Source of the DNA: Ferrovibrio sp.
GTDB taxonomy: Bacteria; Pseudomonadota; Alphaproteobacteria; Ferrovibrionales; Ferrovibrionaceae
NCBI RefSeq assembly: GCF_025869515.1
Contig: NZ_JAOZVR010000052.1
Coordinates: 41,032-105,031 of the forward strand
Direction: 5' to 3'
Length of the DNA stretch: 64,000 nucleotides
Made by a program: the position numbers and the translations under genes. How positions within the stretch are numbered: the first letter of the stretch is position 1; each line of letters opens with the position of its first letter. Of this stretch, positions 57,346 to 64,000 are shown in pieces. The notes beneath the pieces were generated by a model. That model saw nothing but the letters and a program-made list of their open reading frames with translations. It made no database searches and had not been told where the DNA came from.

Positions 57346-57945
57346 ATGACCCATCTCCTCTTCCTGCCCGGGGCCGGCGGCGCCGCCGAATTCTGGCATC
57401 CGCTCGGAAGGCTGCTGCCGGACACTTACGCCAAAACCTATCTGAACTGGCCCGGCCTCGGCCATGAAGCGCATCGCCCCGGCCTCGACAGCCTCGACGC
57501 CCTGACGGCTTACGCGGCCGCGCGACTGCAGGACGACACCGTGATCGTCGCCCAGTCAATGGGCGGCATTTTCGCCCTGCGGCTGGCGCTGCTCTATCCG
57601 CAGCGCGTGAAGAAGCTGGTGCTGACGGCGGCCAGCGGCGGCATCGATGTGATGCGTTTCGGCGCCAGCGACTGGCGCCCGGCCTATCGCGCCGAATATC
57701 CGCAGGCCGCGACCTGGATCACCGCGGCGCGCGCCGACCACACGGCGGAAATCAGCAGCATCGCGCAGCCGGCCCTGCTGCTGTGGGGCGATGCCGACAC
57801 GGTCAGCCCGGTGGCGGTGGGCCGGCATCTGGCCGGGCTGTTGCGCGACAGCCGGCTGCAGGTGATCGCCGGCGGCACGCATTCCTTCGCGCAGGATCGC
57901 GCCGCCGAGATCGCGCCGCTGGTGGAAAATTTCCTCAAGGCTTGA
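57346..57945 (+). CDS. Alpha/beta hydrolase (short)
   Basis: A 199-residue minimal alpha/beta hydrolase. LFLPGAGGAAEFWHPL carries the oxyanion region, nucleophile Ser is in VIVAQSMGGIFALRLAL near 71, Asp in LLWGDADTVSP near 148, His in GGTHSFAQDRA near 177. The lid domain is very short compared with related esterases. Substrate unknown. A 10-11-bp repeat array and a shared terminator follow. Confidence 0.87.
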   Translation: MTHLLFLPGAGGAAEFWHPLGRLLPDTYAKTYLNWPGLGHEAHRPGLDSLDALTAYAAARLQDDTVIVAQSMGGIFALRLALLYPQRVKKLVLTAASGGIDVMRFGASDWRPAYRAEYPQAATWITAARADHTAEISSIAQPALLLWGDADTVSPVAVGRHLAGLLRDSRLQVIAGGTHSFAQDRAAEIAPLVENFLKA

Positions 57946-58017
57946 AGAGGACGACAGGCGACGCCATCTGATCCGCGCGGCCGCTGTCGGACATCGTGAA
58001 TCGGTTTTTCAGTCGCG

Positions 58018-58132
58018 GGATCGAACGGGATCCAACCGGATCGAACGGGATCCAACTGGATCGAACTGGCCCCGAACGGGATCGAACGGGATCCAACCGG
58101 CCTCGAACGGGCTTGAACCGGCTCGCAACCGG
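58018..58132. repeat. Array of 11 degenerate 10-11-bp units (GGATCGAACG-like)
   Basis: Eleven consecutive units of the form GG-N3/4-(C/G)(A/C)AAC-x run from 58018 to 58130: five ten-mers, then ten- and eleven-mers, for example GGATCGAACG, GGATCCAACC, GGCCTCGAACG. The mean period is about 10.3 bp, close to a DNA helical turn, so the AAC segments fall on one face. The units are not identical and there are no spacers. It lies between the hydrolase stop and the terminator. Confidence 0.85.
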
Positions 58133-58137
58133 ACATG

Positions 58138-58169
58138 AAAAAGCCCGCAGCGGATGCGGCGGGCTTTTT
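58138..58169. terminator. Bidirectional rho-independent terminator
   Basis: AAAAAGCCCGC (58138-58148) and GCGGGCTTTTT (58159-58169) form a perfect 11-bp stem with A and T tracts on both sides. It closes the hydrolase gene on the plus strand and accA on the minus strand. Confidence 0.92.
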
Positions 58170-58192
58170 GAAATCAGCGGCTTAGCTGCGGA

Positions 58193-59146
58193 TCACAGCC
58201 CGCTTGCGCCCATATCGAGGAATTTGCGCCGACGCGCCTCGCGCAACGCACCCGGTTCCTGGCCGACCAGGCCGCGCAGGCCGCTGTCCAGTGCATCGCC
58301 AAGCGCGGCAATCGCCTGGGCCGGATTGCGATGGGCGCCGCCGAGCGGCTCCTTCACGATCTCGTCGATCACCTTGAGCTTGAGCAGGTCTTCGGCGGTG
58401 ATGCGCAGCGCCTCGGCGGCATCCTGCGCCCTGGAATTGTCGTTCCACAGGATCGCGGCGCAGCCTTCCGGCGAGATCACCGAATAGATCGCGTGTTCGA
58501 ACATCAGCACGCGGTTGGCGGCCGCCAGCGCCACCGCGCCGCCCGAACCGCCCTCGCCGACAATAGCGGCGACCAGCGGCACGCGGATGTCGAGGCAGCA
58601 GTCGATGGCGCGCGCGATCGCCTCGGCCTGGCCGCGCTCTTCGGCCTGCACGCCGGGATAGGCGCCGGCGGTGTCGACCAGCGTGATCACCGGCAGGCGG
58701 AAACGGTCGGCCATGCGCATCAGGCGGATCGCCTTGCGATAGCCTTCCGGCTTGGCCATGCCGAAATTGTGCTTGAGCCGGCTTTCGGTGGTGCGGCCTT
58801 TTTCATGGCCCATGATCATCACGGCGCGGCCGCGGAACCGCGCGATGCCGCCGGTGATGGCGCCATCCTCGGCGAAGGCGCGGTCGCCGGCCAGCGGCAC
58901 GTAGTCTTCCACCAGGCCGGAGACATAATCGGCGAAATGCGGGCGGTCCTGGTGGCGCGCCACCTGGGTCTTCTGCCAGGCCCCGAGCTTGGCATAGGTC
59001 GCCTGCAGCTGCTGCGAGGCCTTGGCCTCCAGCCGCTCGAGATCGTCGGCGATGTCGCTGTTGCCCTGATCGCTGAGCTGCTTGAGTTCGGCGATTTTCG
59101 CCTCAAGTTCGGCGATTGGCTTTTCGAATTCGAGATAGGATCGCAT
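58193..59146 (-). CDS. accA: Acetyl-CoA carboxylase carboxyltransferase alpha subunit
   Basis: A 317-residue cytosolic subunit that, with AccD, moves the carboxyl group from biotin to acetyl-CoA to make malonyl-CoA. Family stretches are [94 protein letters not shown] and [14 protein letters not shown] 59146 ([11 protein letters not shown]) is preferred over 59164. It is divergent from purH. Confidence 0.97.
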   Translation of the reverse strand: MRSYLEFEKPIAELEAKIAELKQLSDQGNSDIADDLERLEAKASQQLQATYAKLGAWQKTQVARHQDRPHFADYVSGLVEDYVPLAGDRAFAEDGAITGGIARFRGRAVMIMGHEKGRTTESRLKHNFGMAKPEGYRKAIRLMRMADRFRLPVITLVDTAGAYPGVQAEERGQAEAIARAIDCCLDIRVPLVAAIVGEGGSGGAVALAAANRVLMFEHAIYSVISPEGCAAILWNDNSRAQDAAEALRITAEDLLKLKVIDEIVKEPLGGAHRNPAQAIAALGDALDSGLRGLVGQEPGALREARRRKFLDMGASGL

Positions 59147-59292
59147 GGGGGCCTCGTTTAGCATGGATCGGGGTCCTGTACAAACCCTGCAAGTCCTTGT
59201 TTAAGACCGACTTTACACCGCTTTTGCGCGTGCGGCCGGCATGCTATAGCCCTGCCCGCCCATTCCTCTCTGCCTGTCCGAGGCCCCTGCCC

Positions 59293-60882
59293 ATGTCATC
59301 CGCCGATCTCATTCCCGTTCGCCGCGCGCTGCTTTCGGTCTCTGACAAGACCGGCCTGATCGCGTTCGGCCAGGCGCTCGCCGGCTTCGGCATCGAGATC
59401 CTGTCCACCGGCGGCACCTACAAGGCCCTGAAGGATGCCGGCGTCGCGGTGAAAGAGGTGGCCGAGCATACCGGCTTCCCCGAGATGATGGACGGCCGGG
59501 TGAAAACGCTGCACCCCACCATCCATGGCGGCATCCTCGCCTTGCGCGACCATCCCGAGCACAGGGCGGCGATGGACAAGCACGACATCCCGCCGATCGA
59601 CCTGGTGGTGGTGAACCTCTATCCCTTCGCCGCCACCGTGGCCAAGGGCGCCGATTTCCCCACCTGTATCGAGAATATCGATATCGGCGGCCCGGCGATG
59701 ATCCGCTCGGCGGCGAAGAATCACGGCTTCGTCAATGTCGTGGTCGATGTCGCCGACTATGCCAGGATCGTCGAGGCGCTGAAGGCCAACAACGGCGCCA
59801 CGCCGCTCTCCTTACGCCGCGAACTCGCCGCCAAGGCCTATGCCCATACCGGCGCCTATGACTCGATGATCGCCACCTGGTTCGCGCGCCAGAACGGCGA
59901 GACCTTCCCGCCGACTTTGCTGCTCTCGGCCGAGCGCAAGCAGACTTTGCGCTATGGCGAGAACCCGCATCAGCAGGCGGCCTTCTATGTGACCGGCGAC
60001 AAGCGTCCGGGCGTCGCCACCGCGCAGCAGCTGCAGGGCAAGGAACTCAGCTACAACAACCTGAACGACACCGATGCCGCCTTCGAGCTGGTGTCGGAAT
60101 TCGCCGACCAGCCGACGATTGCCATCATCAAGCATGCCAATCCCTGCGGCGTGGCGATGGCCGACAGTCTGGCGGCGGCCTGGGATGCGGCGCTGCGCTG
60201 CGACAGCACCTCGGCCTTCGGCGGCATCGTCGCCATGAACCGCAAACTGGACAAGGCGACGGCCGAGAAGATCGGCGCCATCTTCACCGAGGTGATCGTG
60301 GCGCCCGAGGCCGATGAGGATGCCAAGGCGTTTCTGGCGGCGAAGAAGAACCTGCGCCTGCTCATCACCGGCGGCATGGCCGATCCGGTGGCGGCCGGCT
60401 GGTTCGTCAAATCGGTCGCCGGCGGCTATCTGGTGCAGACCCGCGACGCCGGCCGCATCACCGAGGCCGAACTGAAAGTCGTGACCAAGCGCGCGCCCAC
60501 GCAGCAGGAACTGGCCGACATGCTGTTCGCCTTCCGCGTCGGCAAGCATGTGAAGTCGAACACCATTGTTTACGCCAAAAACGGCGCCACCGTGGGCATC
60601 GGCGCCGGCCAGATGAGCCGAGTCGACAGCGCGCGCATCGCCTATCGCAAGGCGCAGGATGCCGCGACAGCCGCCGGCCTGAGCGATGCACTCACCAAAG
60701 GCTCGGTCGCCGCGTCTGACGCCTTTTTCCCCTTCGCCGACGGGCTGGAAGTGCTGGTGGAAGCCGGTGCCACGGCCGTGATCCAGCCGGGCGGTTCGAT
60801 CCGCGACCAGGAAGTGATCGATGCCGCCGACAAGGCCGGCCTCGCCATGGTCTTCACCGGCATGCGCCACTTCCGCCACTAA
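59293..60882 (+). CDS. purH: Bifunctional AICAR formyltransferase / IMP cyclohydrolase
   Basis: A 529-residue enzyme for the last two steps of IMP synthesis. The N-terminal MGS-like IMP cyclohydrolase domain (about 8-150) has [20 protein letters not shown] and [15 protein letters not shown], and the C-terminal transformylase domain has [13 protein letters not shown], the catalytic Lys-His in [10 protein letters not shown] and [13 protein letters not shown] 59293 gives the normal N-terminus [23 protein letters not shown] gene follows after 15 nt on the same strand. Confidence 0.97.
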   Translation: MSSADLIPVRRALLSVSDKTGLIAFGQALAGFGIEILSTGGTYKALKDAGVAVKEVAEHTGFPEMMDGRVKTLHPTIHGGILALRDHPEHRAAMDKHDIPPIDLVVVNLYPFAATVAKGADFPTCIENIDIGGPAMIRSAAKNHGFVNVVVDVADYARIVEALKANNGATPLSLRRELAAKAYAHTGAYDSMIATWFARQNGETFPPTLLLSAERKQTLRYGENPHQQAAFYVTGDKRPGVATAQQLQGKELSYNNLNDTDAAFELVSEFADQPTIAIIKHANPCGVAMADSLAAAWDAALRCDSTSAFGGIVAMNRKLDKATAEKIGAIFTEVIVAPEADEDAKAFLAAKKNLRLLITGGMADPVAAGWFVKSVAGGYLVQTRDAGRITEAELKVVTKRAPTQQELADMLFAFRVGKHVKSNTIVYAKNGATVGIGAGQMSRVDSARIAYRKAQDAATAAGLSDALTKGSVAASDAFFPFADGLEVLVEAGATAVIQPGGSIRDQEVIDAADKAGLAMVFTGMRHFRH

Positions 60883-60897
60883 AAGAAAGCCGCCGCG

Positions 60898-61551
60898 ATG
60901 TACAAGCTCTACTGGGCCCCGGGCACGGCGGCGATGGCACCGCAGGCGGTGCTGGAAGAAATCGGCGCGCCCTACGAAGCCGTGAAACTGGATATCGCCG
61001 CCCGGGAGCATGACCAGCCGGCCTACCGGACGCTCAATCCGACCGGCCGCATCCCGACGCTGGTGCATGACGGTTTCGTCATCTTCGAGACCGCCGCGAT
61101 CTGCCAGTATCTCTGCGACCTGCATCCCGAAGCGCAGCTGGCGCCGCCGGTCGGCATGCAGCTGCGCGGCCGCCATTACCAGTGGCTGACTTACATGACC
61201 AATACTCTGCAGGTCGGCTTCATCGACTGGTTCCATCCCGACTGGACCTTCAGTGATCCCGTGGCGCAGGCAGCACTCAAGGCGCAGGCCGAGGACCGGC
61301 TCTACCGCAATTTCCAGGTGCTGGACGACGGTATCGGACCGACAGCATCCTATATGCTGGGATCGAGTTTCAGCCTGTGCGACATCTATCTCGCCATGCT
61401 GACGCGCTGGAGCCGTTTTCTGGCCCGGCCGATGTGGCAGTGGGCGAATATCGAACGCGTGGTCGGCGCCACCTACACCCGCCCGGCTTTCCAGCGCATG
61501 CTGCAGAAGCAGGGCATCGGCTGGGCCGAAAACTGGCCCGCCATAGGCTGA
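60898..61551 (+). CDS. Glutathione S-transferase family protein
   Basis: A 217-residue GST: YWAPGTAAMAPQAVLEEIGA, LNPTGRIPTLVHDGFVIFET (cis-Pro IPTL and the ET glutathione-binding residues) in the N-domain; FSLCDIYLAMLTRWSRFL in the helical C-domain. It begins 15 nt after purH and may be co-transcribed, although the pairing has no known meaning. Substrate unknown. Confidence 0.93.
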   Translation: MYKLYWAPGTAAMAPQAVLEEIGAPYEAVKLDIAAREHDQPAYRTLNPTGRIPTLVHDGFVIFETAAICQYLCDLHPEAQLAPPVGMQLRGRHYQWLTYMTNTLQVGFIDWFHPDWTFSDPVAQAALKAQAEDRLYRNFQVLDDGIGPTASYMLGSSFSLCDIYLAMLTRWSRFLARPMWQWANIERVVGATYTRPAFQRMLQKQGIGWAENWPAIG

Positions 61552-61726
61552 TCCCCGCGCTGCAGCAAGAACCGTCCCGCGTATAGGCCGCGCGGGTAAC
61601 CAACTCACCCGATATACTCCAGGTTCAAACGCGCGGCGATTCAACAACCCCTCTTGCCGGGGGAGGTCCGGCGCGCCAATATGAAAACCGGGATGGGGCG
61701 TTATCTCTTTTATCTGGAGATTCCGC

Positions 61727-62971
61727 ATGCTTCTTGGTGTCGTCTTTAGAAAACTGATCAAGGCCGGGTCGCTGACGATGATCAACCATCGCGGCGAGCG
61801 CCGGCATTTCGGCCAGCCGCCGGGACCCGAAACGGTGGTGATCCGGCTGACCAAACCGAGCACCGAATGGCGCATCGCGCTGAACCCGAAACTGGCGGTC
61901 GGCGAAGCCTATATGGATGGCGACCTGGTGCTCGAACAGGGCAGCATCTACGACTTCCTCGCCCTGGTGGTCAGCAACATCGGCATTCACGGCACGATTC
62001 CGCTGTCGGGTGTGCAGCGCATGTACGAGCGCACCATGCGGCTGTGGTACCAGTTCAATCCCGAATCCGCCGCCCGCCGCCGGGTGCAGCATCACTATGA
62101 CCTCGACGGCCGGCTCTACGATCTCTTCCTCGATACCGACAAGCAGTATTCCTGCGCCTATTTCACGACGCCGGATGCCACGCTGGAACAGGCGCAGCTG
62201 GCCAAGAAGCGCCATATCGCCGCCAAGCTGAACCTGCAGCCCGGCATGACCGTGCTGGAGATCGGCTGCGGCTGGGGCGGGCTGGCGCTGTATCTGGCCG
62301 AGACCTGCGGCGTCAACGTGGTCGGCATCACCCTGAGTCATGAGCAGCATGCCATCGCCCAGCGCCGCGCCCAGGAGCGCGGCCTGAGCGACCGTGTGAG
62401 ATTCGAGCTGATTGACTACCGCAAGATGGATGGCCAGTTCGACCGTATCGTCAGCGTCGGCATGTTCGAGCATGTCGGCGTGCCGCATTACCGCGCCTAT
62501 TTCGACGGCATCTGCCGCCTGCTGAAGAACGACGGCGTGGCGCTGGTGCATTCGATCGGCCGCTCGGAAGGGCCCGGCACCACGCCGGCCTTCATCCGTA
62601 AATACATCTTCCCGGGCGGCTACATTCCGGCGCTGTCGGAAGTGGTGCCGGTGATCGAGAAGAGCCAGCTCTGGGTCACCGACATGGAAATCCTGCGCCT
62701 GCACTATGCCGAGACGCTGAAACACTGGCGCTCGCGCTTCCTCGCGCAATGGGACAAGGCGCAGGCGCTGTATGACGCGCGCTTCTGCCGCATGTGGGAA
62801 TTCTATCTGGCGGCGTCGGAAATCGCCTTCCGGCTCTGGGGCCAGATGGTGTTCCAGGTGCAGCTGACCAAACAGGTCGATGCCCTGCCGATCACCCGCG
62901 ACTACATGCACGATGCCGAACTGGCGCTGGCCGGCCGCGAGAAGCCGCAGCGCTTCGCCAAGACGGCGTAG
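61727..62971 (+). CDS. cfa: Cyclopropane-fatty-acyl-phospholipid synthase
   Basis: A 414-residue SAM-dependent enzyme that adds a methylene bridge to unsaturated acyl chains in membrane lipids. SAM-binding motif LEIGCGWGGLALYLAE near 180, then GITLSHEQHAIAQRRAQERG, SVGMFEHVGVPHYRAYFDG (the catalytic/bicarbonate region) and YIFPGGYIPALSEVVPVIE. N-terminal lipid-binding region LAVGEAYMDGDLVLEQGSIY is typical. ATG 61727 follows GGAG by about 9 nt. It is convergent with the MFS gene at the window end. Confidence 0.95.
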   Translation: MLLGVVFRKLIKAGSLTMINHRGERRHFGQPPGPETVVIRLTKPSTEWRIALNPKLAVGEAYMDGDLVLEQGSIYDFLALVVSNIGIHGTIPLSGVQRMYERTMRLWYQFNPESAARRRVQHHYDLDGRLYDLFLDTDKQYSCAYFTTPDATLEQAQLAKKRHIAAKLNLQPGMTVLEIGCGWGGLALYLAETCGVNVVGITLSHEQHAIAQRRAQERGLSDRVRFELIDYRKMDGQFDRIVSVGMFEHVGVPHYRAYFDGICRLLKNDGVALVHSIGRSEGPGTTPAFIRKYIFPGGYIPALSEVVPVIEKSQLWVTDMEILRLHYAETLKHWRSRFLAQWDKAQALYDARFCRMWEFYLAASEIAFRLWGQMVFQVQLTKQVDALPITRDYMHDAELALAGREKPQRFAKTA

Positions 62972-62979
62972 CCATCGTA

Positions 62980-63005
62980 CCGGCGCGTCTTTACGGGCGC
63001 GCCGG
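62980..63005. terminator. Hairpin between cfa and the convergent MFS gene
   Basis: CCGGCGCG (62980-62987) and CGCGCCGG (62998-63005) pair perfectly with a 10-nt loop, overlapping the MFS 3' end. No long T-run follows, so terminator activity is only likely from its convergent position. Confidence 0.4.
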
Positions 63006-64000
63006 CTCCTCCACCTTCCACAGCAGCACGAAACCGGCGGCGAGGAACACCAGGATCACGATGGTGGCGATGCGCTGCGTGGCGAACACCGCCGTGGTGA
63101 TGCCGATCAGCAGCGGCGCCAGAAACGTGGTGGCGCGGCCCGACAGCGCGAAGATGCCGAAGAACTCGCCCACCATGTCGGGCGGCGACAGCCGCGCCAC
63201 CAGCGTGCGGCTGGCGGCCTGCATGGTGCCCATGCCGAGACCGAGCAAGGCGGCGCAGAGGAAAAACACCTGCTCGCCGGGCGATGAGAACAGGCCGGCA
63301 CCGGCAGCGCGCGGTGCCACCTCGATGAAGAACAGCACGCTGCCCGGTCCGATCGAGGCGATGCCCAGCGTGCCGAACGCGACCAGCAGAATGGCCAGTT
63401 GTACGGCGCGCTTGGACCCCCAGCGATCCTCCAGCCAGCCGCCAAGGATCACGGCAGGAATCGCGATCACGTTGAGCGCAATGCCGAACAGGCCGAGTTC
63501 GGTGGTGCCCCAGCCGAAAATGCCGGCGGCATAAATGCCGCCGAAGCCGATCACCGCCACCAGGCCGTCGTAATAGATCATGTAGCTGATCAGGAAACGC
63601 AGCAGGTTGCGATAGCGCCGCATGTGGCGGATCGTGTTGATCACGCGGCCGATGCCGTCGCGCACCACATCGCGGAACGGCCGGCCGGAACCGGGCCGGT
63701 CCGGCGTGAACAAAAACATCGGCAGCACGAAAATACCGAGCCAGATCGCCGCCGCCGGGCCGATGACACGCTCGGCCTCGAAGGCATCGCGCTTCAGGCC
63801 CAGCAGGGCCTCGCCCGGCGGCGGCGTGATGCCGATCAGTTCAGGCTGCGACACGATCAGCACGGTGAACAGCGCGATCAGGCCGCCGACATAGCCCATG
63901 CCCCAGCCGATGCCGCTGAGCCGTCCGACATGGCGCGGGGTTTCCAGCGCCGGCAGCAAGGCGTTGTTGAACATGATCGAATATTCGGCGGCGATATTGG
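62991..64000 (-). CDS. MFS transporter, UMF1/Atg22-like (partial, runs off the window)
   Basis: The C-terminal ~336 residues of a twelve-helix transporter open to the window end. The visible start IAAEYSIMFNNALLPALETP and GRLSGIGWGMGYVGGLIALF are characteristic of UMF1/Atg22-like proteins, followed by FLISYMIYYDGLVAVIGFGG and the loop WLEDRWGSKRAVQLAI. The true N-terminus lies beyond base 64000. Substrate unknown. Confidence 0.85.
   Translation of the reverse strand, partial: NIAAEYSIMFNNALLPALETPRHVGRLSGIGWGMGYVGGLIALFTVLIVSQPELIGITPPPGEALLGLKRDAFEAERVIGPAAAIWLGIFVLPMFLFTPDRPGSGRPFRDVVRDGIGRVINTIRHMRRYRNLLRFLISYMIYYDGLVAVIGFGGIYAAGIFGWGTTELGLFGIALNVIAIPAVILGGWLEDRWGSKRAVQLAILLVAFGTLGIASIGPGSVLFFIEVAPRAAGAGLFSSPGEQVFFLCAALLGLGMGTMQAASRTLVARLSPPDMVGEFFGIFALSGRATTFLAPLLIGITTAVFATQRIATIVILVFLAAGFVLLWKVEEPARP

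Noticed and set aside
58018-58132. CRISPR array
   Set aside because: Units are 10-11 bp with no spacers and no cas genes nearby; it is a short-period tandem array.
59812-61875. 687-codon open frame antisense to purH and GST
   Set aside because: Mirrors two well-supported genes and crosses their boundary without any recognisable protein features.

Overview
The window is GC-rich chromosomal DNA with dense, short-spaced genes. It most likely comes from an alphaproteobacterium, and the gene orders fit a Rhodospirillales-like lineage. The evidence is the block rsfS-rlmH-gpmI-envC-like-ctpA-DUF610-rppH, the block rmuC / def-fmt-truA / dapE, a FYDLN-acid (TIGR02300) protein beside a tRNA, four PAS_5-type proteins and a class II (CP4-like) AroA. 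The genus cannot be fixed from the sequence alone. No phage, insertion sequence, integrase or CRISPR array is visible. The first ~65 bases look like poor-quality contig-edge sequence.

Layout. 1-1840: two tandem paralogous Na+/H+ antiporter-type carriers, the first truncated by the window edge. 1978-9193: housekeeping block (ribosome silencing factor, rRNA methyltransferase, phosphoglycerate mutase, LytM and S41 envelope proteins, divergent polysaccharide deacetylase, RppH). 9210-13441: alpha/beta hydrolase, a PAS_5 pair, a di-iron acyl-ACP-desaturase-like protein, ArsC and an EamA carrier. 13463-19360: a two-gene NAD-dependent formate dehydrogenase with fused small subunits, then aroA. 19523-22637: FYDLN protein, tRNA-Ala(GGC), a small membrane protein, a second PAS_5 pair and a FemAB-like acyltransferase. 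22638-24387: speD-speE polyamine operon behind a highly structured leader, closed by a strong terminator. 24407-33382: transporters (KimA-like, MFS, EamA), a Rieske oxygenase, a Tat-exported unknown protein, and an AraC regulator divergent from an MFS exporter.

33379-43496 is again housekeeping: rmuC-exoD-cupin on one strand, def-fmt-truA on the other, then dapE with a membrane protein, secA, and a 53-residue membrane protein that starts at the base after the secA stop. 43637-46715 holds poorly characterised proteins. 46892-53930 is the most accessory-looking part: LysE exporter, epoxide-hydrolase-like protein, MaoC hydratase, a SARP/BTAD regulator fused to an alpha/beta hydrolase, and a convergent operon of di-iron protein, alpha/beta hydrolase and MFS exporter. 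54106-64000: two GSTs, an orphan ABC binding protein, EamA carrier, alpha/beta hydrolase, accA, purH, cyclopropane fatty acid synthase and an edge-truncated MFS/UMF1 protein.

Six copies of a ~90-120 bp double-palindrome intergenic repeat lie between 27.8 and 57.3 kb. The points most worth following are the speD leader, where the 3' arm of a long hairpin can also pair with the speD ribosome binding site; the SARP-hydrolase fusion and its convergent di-iron operon; the apparent AUC start and lysine-rich extension of RsfS; the lysine-rich tail of SpeE; the small protein after secA; and an 11-unit array with near-helical (10-11 bp) period before a terminator at 58.1 kb.
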